A DNA stretch of 64,000 nt. It comes from Agromyces sp. Marseille-P2726 (lineage in GTDB: Bacteria; Actinomycetota; Actinomycetes; Actinomycetales; Microbacteriaceae). The first letter of the stretch is position 1, and each line of letters begins with the position of its first letter. Where the stretch lies: positions 682,001-746,000 of the forward strand of contig NZ_CADDWM010000015.1 of the NCBI RefSeq assembly GCF_902809835.1, given 5' to 3'. Positions 59,287 through 64,000 of the stretch are shown piece after piece. The notes under the pieces are model-generated. The model was not told the DNA's origin. It searched no databases and saw nothing but the letters and a program-made list of their open reading frames with translations. The translations under genes and the position numbers were made by a program.

Positions 59287-59349
59287 CGTCCAAGGGTAGC
59301 GAGCGATTCGAGACGGGAGTGCGCGGCCGCTCTCGGGCGGCAGCGCGCA

Positions 59350-60243
59350 TCAGACCACCGGCGGCCGGCCGGCGCGCGTCATCCGCCAGACGGTGCGCCA
59401 GCGGATCGGTCGACGCTCCCCCGGACTCTCGCGCCAGCCCGCGAGCCACCCGGCGAACCACGCCCGCAGCGCCTTCGGCCGGCGCGCCCACCGCAGGACC
59501 TGGATCGCCGTCCACGAGCCGACGTACAACGGCACGAGCACGACGGGCAGGTTCCGACGCGCGAGCCACACCCGGTTCCTCGCGTTCAACCGGTAGTAGT
59601 ACGCGTGCCTGGCCGGGTCGATGACCGGATGACCCGCCTCGAGGTCGCCCGCGTACCACGCGACGTGACCCGTGTCCCAGACGCGCCACGCGAGTTCGAT
59701 GCCCTCGTGCGCGTAGAAGAACGGATCCGCCCATCCACCGGTCGCCTCGAACACGGCGCGCGGCGTCAGCACGGCGCCCTCCCAGCACGAGAAGACCGTG
59801 CTCGAGTGCGCCGGGTCCCCCTTGCGGATGCGCGGGATCCACCGGCGTGGCGAGACCTTCCCGGCAGGGTCGACGCCGCGAGGCTGGATGAGGCCGAGCT
59901 CGGGCCGATCGGCCAGCATGCGGCATCCATCGGCGAGGAATCGCGGGCTCGGCAGGAACGCGTCATCGTCGAGGAAGAACAGCACGTCACCCTCGACGCA
60001 GGGCACTCCGCGGGTGCGCCCGGCCGGAATGCCGAGGTTCTCGGGCAGGTGCAGGGTCTTCACGCCGCTGGGCAAGGCCGGCTCGGCGGTCGCCGGGTCC
60101 CAGCCGTTGCCCACGCAGACGACGTCGACCGTCACATCCTGCTGGTCGAGCACGCTCCGGATGCCCCGGGCGAGGTCGTCGGGCCGGGTGCCCATGGTGA
60201 GCACCACGACCCCGACTCGCGGGCGCGTGCTCGCCGAGCTCAT
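59350..60243 (-). CDS. GT2 glycosyltransferase
   Basis: A 297-residue GT-A family 2 glycosyltransferase. VVVLTMGTRPDDLARGIRSVLDQQ (about 11-34) begins the nucleotide-binding fold; the metal-binding DxD is seen as FFLDDDAFLPS (about 89-99), and a late FFYAHEGIELAWRVWDTGH carries the ED-like motif. A weakly hydrophobic stretch at about 240-260 suggests membrane association. It lies 40 nt from the CDP-alcohol transferase gene and 63 nt from the TagF-type gene, all on the minus strand, as one gene group. Confidence 0.9.
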   Translation of the reverse strand: MSSASTRPRVGVVVLTMGTRPDDLARGIRSVLDQQDVTVDVVCVGNGWDPATAEPALPSGVKTLHLPENLGIPAGRTRGVPCVEGDVLFFLDDDAFLPSPRFLADGCRMLADRPELGLIQPRGVDPAGKVSPRRWIPRIRKGDPAHSSTVFSCWEGAVLTPRAVFEATGGWADPFFYAHEGIELAWRVWDTGHVAWYAGDLEAGHPVIDPARHAYYYRLNARNRVWLARRNLPVVLVPLYVGSWTAIQVLRWARRPKALRAWFAGWLAGWRESPGERRPIRWRTVWRMTRAGRPPVV

Positions 60244-60283
60244 CGAGGCGCCCGGCCCTCGGTCGGGCCCGGCGACCGGCACG

Positions 60284-61096
60284 TCAGGGTCGGACACGAC
60301 GGGACGCCATGATCGCCACGAAGTGCCCGATGAGCGAGAGCGCCGCGAGCGGCAGCAGCACCGACACGACGATGCGGTCGACGAGGGGCTGCCCGAGGAA
60401 CAGTCCGACGACGGCCGCCGCGAACGCGATGAGCGTGAGCTCGACCGAATGGTAGAGGCGGTGGAACGGCAGGAAGCGCGCGGCCTTGCGCAACTTGGCG
60501 ATGAGGCCGCCGCGGGGGGCGGTCTCGCCGTGGGTGTCGGCGAGTTTCGGGAGCCCGGCGTTGGCACGTGCGACGTGCACCATGTCGTTCAGCGCCTTGT
60601 TCAGCACGATGACGAGCGCGAGCAGGGCGCCGACCGTGGTCCAGAGGAAGTCCGCGGGGAACTCGAGCGGGTACGCGGCGGCGCGGATGCCGAGGGCGAT
60701 CGGGATGAGCGCTTCCGTCGTGTAGTGACCGACCTTGTCGAGGAACACGCCCGCGGGCGACGAGGTGCGGCGCCACCGGGCGACCTCACCGTCGCAGCAG
60801 TCGACGAGCATCTGCAACTGGCCCAGCACGACCGCGAGGAGGGCGCCCCAGATGCCCGGGATGAGCAGGGCCGCCGCCGTGGTCCAACCGACGAGGATCA
60901 TGAGCCCCGTCACGCCGTTCGCCGAGATCGGCGTCTTCAGGAGCAGCCAGGTGAGATACGGCGAGAAACGACGCAGGTACAGCGAGGCGGTCCAGTGCTC
61001 GGCGTTGCGGCGGCCACGCACCTCGGGCGGTTGGGTGACCGCGCGCAGCTCATCGATCGAGGTGGGCCTGGCCGAGGCCGGACCGGCATGTGACAT
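60284..61096 (-). CDS. CDP-alcohol phosphotransferase with D-to-H change in the motif
   Basis: Integral membrane enzyme of 270 residues, transferring a phospho-alcohol from a CDP-linked donor to an acceptor. The family motif D-x2-DG-x2-AR-x8-G-x3-D-x3-D is seen at about 99-125 as DCCDGEVAR...GVFLDKVGHY, where the final Asp reads His. Six hydrophobic segments are visible. A long cytoplasmic N-terminus (about 30 residues) precedes them. It sits 5 nt upstream of a GT2 gene and is probably fed by the NTP-transferase at 52572; donor CDP-glycerol, CDP-inositol or CDP-ribitol are candidates. Confidence 0.9.
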   Translation of the reverse strand: MSHAGPASARPTSIDELRAVTQPPEVRGRRNAEHWTASLYLRRFSPYLTWLLLKTPISANGVTGLMILVGWTTAAALLIPGIWGALLAVVLGQLQMLVDCCDGEVARWRRTSSPAGVFLDKVGHYTTEALIPIALGIRAAAYPLEFPADFLWTTVGALLALVIVLNKALNDMVHVARANAGLPKLADTHGETAPRGGLIAKLRKAARFLPFHRLYHSVELTLIAFAAAVVGLFLGQPLVDRIVVSVLLPLAALSLIGHFVAIMASRRVRP

Positions 61097-61101
61097 CGGT
61101 G

Positions 61102-62157
61102 TCACCTTCCCGTGTGCTTGGCGATGTTGCTCGTCAGCGAGAGGAATCCGAGCACGAAGCCGACGCCCCAGGTGACGTGTATGCAGGGCAACACTACGAG
61201 AAACCATGCGGCCGTGCTCGCCCCCTGGCCGCGCGCGAACACGAGCGTCGCCACGACCACGAACAGCACGTAGACGGCGGGCACGGCGAATCCGAGGAGG
61301 AGCCACGGTGGCGCGCCCATAGCGGCCTGCACGATGCCGCCGATGCCGAGGAGGGTGCCGACCACCACTCCGATGACCATCAGCGGCGGGATGAAGTAGC
61401 GGATGCCGTTGGCCGACGGGAACCGGCGCGCGAGCTCGCCACGCCAGAGACCGGTCGAGATCATCTGGCGGGCGAGGCGTTCGATGGTCGAGCGCGGACG
61501 GTAGGTGACCGCGAGCGCGGGCGTGAACCACACGACGCCGCCGGTCTCGCGAAGTCGCTTGTTCAGTTCCCAGTCCTGCCCGCGCTTGATCGTCTCGTCG
61601 AAGAGCCCCACCCGCAGCAGCGCCTCGCGCCGGAACACACCGAGGTACACGGTGTCGGCCGGGCCCTCGTGCCCGCCGACGTGGAATGCCGACCCGCCGA
61701 GGCCGACCTTCGTGGTGTAGGCCAGTGCCACCGCGCGTTCGAAGGGCGTCTCACCCTGTGCGTCCATGATGCCGCCGACGTTGTCGGCGCCGGTGCGCGT
61801 GAGCGTTGCGACGGCGATGCGCGCGTAATCGCGGGGCAGCATCGAGTGCGAATCGACGCGCACGATGACCGGATGCCGCGCGGCACGGATGCCGACATTG
61901 AGGCCGGCGGGCGTGGAGCCCACCTCGTTGTCGAGCACGCGCACCCGCCCGTCGCGTGACGCGAGATCGGCGACGAGTTCGGCTGTGCCGTCGATGGACG
62001 GACCGAGGGCGATGAGCACCTCCACCGGGCCCGCGTAGTCCTGCTCGAGGATCGATTCGACCGCTGCACGGACGTGCGAGACATCGTTCAGCACCGGCAT
62101 GACGTACGAGACGCCGACGAGCGGCGACGATGCCGCCTCTGGGTGCTGCTCCGGCAT
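61102..62157 (-). CDS. GT2 glycosyltransferase with C-terminal membrane segments
   Basis: A 351-residue membrane-anchored family 2 glycosyltransferase. VSYVMPVLNDVSHVRAAVESILEQDYAGPVEVLIALGPSIDGT (about 16-58) and the DxD-like VRVDSHSMLP (about 102) give the GT-A fold, followed by KRGQDWELNKRLRETGGVVWF (about 191-211, the QDxE motif). Three hydrophobic segments follow at about 255-280, 285-305 and 325-345. First gene of the minus-strand polymer group. It resembles the succinoglycan/exopolysaccharide transferases. Confidence 0.92.
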   Translation of the reverse strand: MPEQHPEAASSPLVGVSYVMPVLNDVSHVRAAVESILEQDYAGPVEVLIALGPSIDGTAELVADLASRDGRVRVLDNEVGSTPAGLNVGIRAARHPVIVRVDSHSMLPRDYARIAVATLTRTGADNVGGIMDAQGETPFERAVALAYTTKVGLGGSAFHVGGHEGPADTVYLGVFRREALLRVGLFDETIKRGQDWELNKRLRETGGVVWFTPALAVTYRPRSTIERLARQMISTGLWRGELARRFPSANGIRYFIPPLMVIGVVVGTLLGIGGIVQAAMGAPPWLLLGFAVPAVYVLFVVVATLVFARGQGASTAAWFLVVLPCIHVTWGVGFVLGFLSLTSNIAKHTGR

Positions 62158-62258
62158 GTTCCTCTCTCGCGCTCGGGTCGATCGAGCCTAGCAGTCACCC
62201 GTCGGCGGACGACGACGGGCCGAGGTCCGAAGACCCCGGCCCGCGGCATCCGTTCTGC

Positions 62259-63950
62259 TCAGCCTTCGAAGGTGCCGACCGTCACGCTGATCGTCTGCGA
62301 ATCGCCGTCACGGGTGAAGGTGAGGTCGGCTTCCGCGCCGCCCGGCAGCGCCCGCACCTGGGCGGTGAGGTCGGTCTGGTCGGTGATCCGCACGCCGTTG
62401 AACTCGGTCACGATGTCACCGCTCTGCAGGCCCGCCTGCTCGGCCGCTCCACCGGGCGTCACCTCGGTGATGAGGGCGCCGACGGTGGTGCTCTCCTCGT
62501 CGGCCTGGGCCGACGTGACCGTGGCGCCGAGGAGGCCGTGGGTCGCCGATCCGTTCTCGATGATCTCCTTCGCGATGCGCTCGGCGAGGTTCGACGGAAC
62601 CGCGAAGCCCACGCCGATGTTGCCCGCCTGCGCCGACGCGCCACCGGCCGACAGGATCGCCACGTTGACGCCGATGAGCCGGCCCTCGGAGTCGAGCAGC
62701 GCGCCGCCGGAGTTGCCCGGGTTGATCGCGGCATCCGTCTGGATGACCGGCAGCGACACCTGCCCGGCATTCGTCGGCTCCTGCGGTTGGCTGCCGTCGG
62801 GGTTCGGCAGGTCGAAGAAGAAGTCGAACGGGCTGTCGCTCTCGCCCCCGTCGCCCTGCGACTCGTCGGGCGTCGTGGGCGCCGCCGACGACGCCACGTC
62901 GATCGACCGGTTCAGCGCGCTGATGATGCCGTTCGTCACCGTGCCGGACAGCCCGAGGGGAGCCCCGATCGCGATCGCCGTGTCGCCGACGTTGAGCTCG
63001 TCGGAGTCGGCGAACTCGAGCGGCGTGAGGCCCGAGGCATCCGCCAGCTTGATGACCGCGAGGTCGGAGAGCGGGTCGGTGCCGACGAGTTCGGCGTCGT
63101 AGAGTCGGCCGTCGTCGGTCTTCACCTGGATGACGGGGTCGCCCGTCGCGCCGTCGAGCGTGACGACGTGCGTGTTGGTGAGCACGTAGCCGTCGTCCGA
63201 GAGGATGATGCCCGATCCCGTGCCGGCACCCTGGCCGCCCGCCACCGAGATGGTGACGACGCTCGGGCTCGCCTTCGCCGCAACAGCGGTGATCTGGTTG
63301 ACCGAGTCGGTGTCGTTGACGACGATGCTCTGCGAGGTTCCGGCGTTGTCGGTCTGCACCGGTCCATCGTCACTCGTGATGAGCGCCGTGATGCCTGCGC
63401 CCGAGGCGCCGCCGATGAGTGCCGCGGCGACGATCGCGGCGGCCACGCCCAGACCGACGCGGCGCTGCTTCGGGGCGGCCGGCTGCGAGGCGGTGCCGGG
63501 GCCGTTCGGTCCGTGCGGGCCGTTCGGTCCATTCGGTCCGCCGGGGCCGGCGTGGCCGTTCGGGCCGTAGGGCGGCACACCGGCGAGCGGCGTCGTCGGT
63601 TGCGTCTCACCCGGGCGGGGCCCGCCGAAGGCGGGCGGCACGGCGCCGTTCACCGGCTGCATCCGAGACGTCGCACCGGACTGGGGCGGCGAGTCGGGGT
63701 GGGGGTACTGCGCGGCGTGGTACGGCTGGGGTGCCTGGCCCGGGTGGTACACGGTCCCGGTGGCCGGAGACGGCGCGCTCGACGCGGCGGGCGCGTTCGG
63801 GGAGGCAGCGGGCGCTGCAGGCGCCGCCGGCGCTGCGACGTCGGGCGCGGCCGGTGCGGCAGGCGCGGCGGCTGGTTCGTTCGCGGGGCGGTTGTCGCCC
63901 CGGCCGCTCTCGCGCGGGTCCTGCACGGGGCCGTCGGTCGTGTCGGTCAT
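62259..63950 (-). CDS. HtrA-type PDZ serine protease
   Basis: Membrane-anchored surface protease of 563 residues. An N-terminal cytoplasmic part of about 175 residues is rich in Pro, Ala and Gly (AAPAAPAAPDVAAPAA..., GPNGPNGPHGPNGPG), then one hydrophobic helix (about 178-200), then a trypsin-like domain with the catalytic triad in LTNTHVV (about 263), DPLSDLAVIKL (about 300) and INPGNSGGALL (about 418), and a C-terminal PDZ domain from about 465 (LLGATVT...PGGAAEQAGLQSGDIVTEFNGVRI). A Ser/Asp/Glu-Phe insertion (DESQGDGGESDSPFDFFFDLP) lies before the serine. ATG 63950 has AAGGAG upstream. Probably handles envelope stress. Confidence 0.95.
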   Translation of the reverse strand: MTDTTDGPVQDPRESGRGDNRPANEPAAAPAAPAAPDVAAPAAPAAPAASPNAPAASSAPSPATGTVYHPGQAPQPYHAAQYPHPDSPPQSGATSRMQPVNGAVPPAFGGPRPGETQPTTPLAGVPPYGPNGHAGPGGPNGPNGPHGPNGPGTASQPAAPKQRRVGLGVAAAIVAAALIGGASGAGITALITSDDGPVQTDNAGTSQSIVVNDTDSVNQITAVAAKASPSVVTISVAGGQGAGTGSGIILSDDGYVLTNTHVVTLDGATGDPVIQVKTDDGRLYDAELVGTDPLSDLAVIKLADASGLTPLEFADSDELNVGDTAIAIGAPLGLSGTVTNGIISALNRSIDVASSAAPTTPDESQGDGGESDSPFDFFFDLPNPDGSQPQEPTNAGQVSLPVIQTDAAINPGNSGGALLDSEGRLIGVNVAILSAGGASAQAGNIGVGFAVPSNLAERIAKEIIENGSATHGLLGATVTSAQADEESTTVGALITEVTPGGAAEQAGLQSGDIVTEFNGVRITDQTDLTAQVRALPGGAEADLTFTRDGDSQTISVTVGTFEG

Positions 63951-64000
63951 GGTTGCTCCTTCCAAGGCGATGCCAGCTTCCTGCCGCAAGCTGTGGCCAG
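63951..64000. other. Right edge of window, no feature seen
   Basis: The last 50 bases hold only the ribosome binding site and upstream sequence of the HtrA gene. Confidence 0.5.

Overview
This is a chromosomal window from a high-GC (about 70 % by eye) Gram-positive actinobacterium, most likely family Microbacteriaceae (Agromyces/Microbacterium-like). The signs are the tmRNA tag ANKKQSDFALAA, the prfB-ftsE-ftsX-smpB-ssrA neighbourhood, a DUF3039 protein, F420/LLM-type oxidoreductases, a mycothiol-era actinobacterial style of regulation (DtxR and Zur boxes, an ECF41 sigma factor), and many TAnnnT -10 hexamers sitting 6-9 nt in front of start codons, as in leaderless actinobacterial genes. No rRNA, CRISPR array, prophage or insertion sequence is visible; the region is mostly core chromosome with small accessory patches.

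Layout. 1-5.4 kb: a TetR-controlled MMPL exporter, two small unknowns and the biotin ECF transporter bioY-bioM-bioN. 5.4-8.5 kb: a GNAT acetyltransferase, then a patch in which a small membrane-protein gene sits between a broken 5' end and the intact copy of a 5'-3' exonuclease gene, followed by a coupled PIN-domain nuclease and a DUF1232 protein. 8.7-13.1 kb: tRNA-Lys, hisN, an LLM oxidoreductase, a septum-formation-type lipoprotein, and formate-tetrahydrofolate ligase. 13.3-22.1 kb: ssrA, smpB, ftsX, ftsE and prfB on the minus strand, interrupted by a SIMPL protein, a tyrosine phosphatase, a divergent glycosyltransferase/TetR pair and a class-I glutamine amidotransferase-like hydrolase. 22.2-26.1 kb: MFS transporter, coiled-coil protein, small membrane protein, PPOX-fold protein, membrane protein with a probable frameshift. 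26.1-30.7 kb: a complete Tad pilus biogenesis operon (tadA-tadB-tadC-Flp-like pilin-tadE-tadE/F-tadG-like).

30.9-45.7 kb: zwf with a GH15 trehalase/glucoamylase-like enzyme, tRNA-Leu, LLM oxidoreductase, YbaK-like deacylase, an iron-box-controlled heme oxygenase, DedA, AraC regulator, a frameshifted epoxide hydrolase, a zinc-type CDF exporter with a Zur-like box, an NAD-dependent epimerase with an exact ECF41 promoter next to its ECF41 sigma factor, and rdgB-rph-murI. 45.7-52.3 kb: pncB, AraC regulator, DUF1761, DUF3039, and an ABC-2 exporter whose ATPase carries a roughly 410-residue low-complexity N-terminal extension.

52.5-62.2 kb is a cell-wall glycopolymer (teichoic-acid-like) region: NTP-transferase, Wzm/Wzt-type ABC exporter, CDP-glycerol-type polyol-phosphate transferase, two GT2 glycosyltransferases and a CDP-alcohol phosphotransferase, interleaved with a YkoE protein, an EcsC-like protein and a hydrolase/regulator pair. 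The window ends in an HtrA-type serine protease. Across the whole window a heptamer GGATGCC (reverse GGCATCC) recurs far more often than composition predicts; it uses otherwise disfavoured codons and forms the stems of at least five gene-end hairpins.
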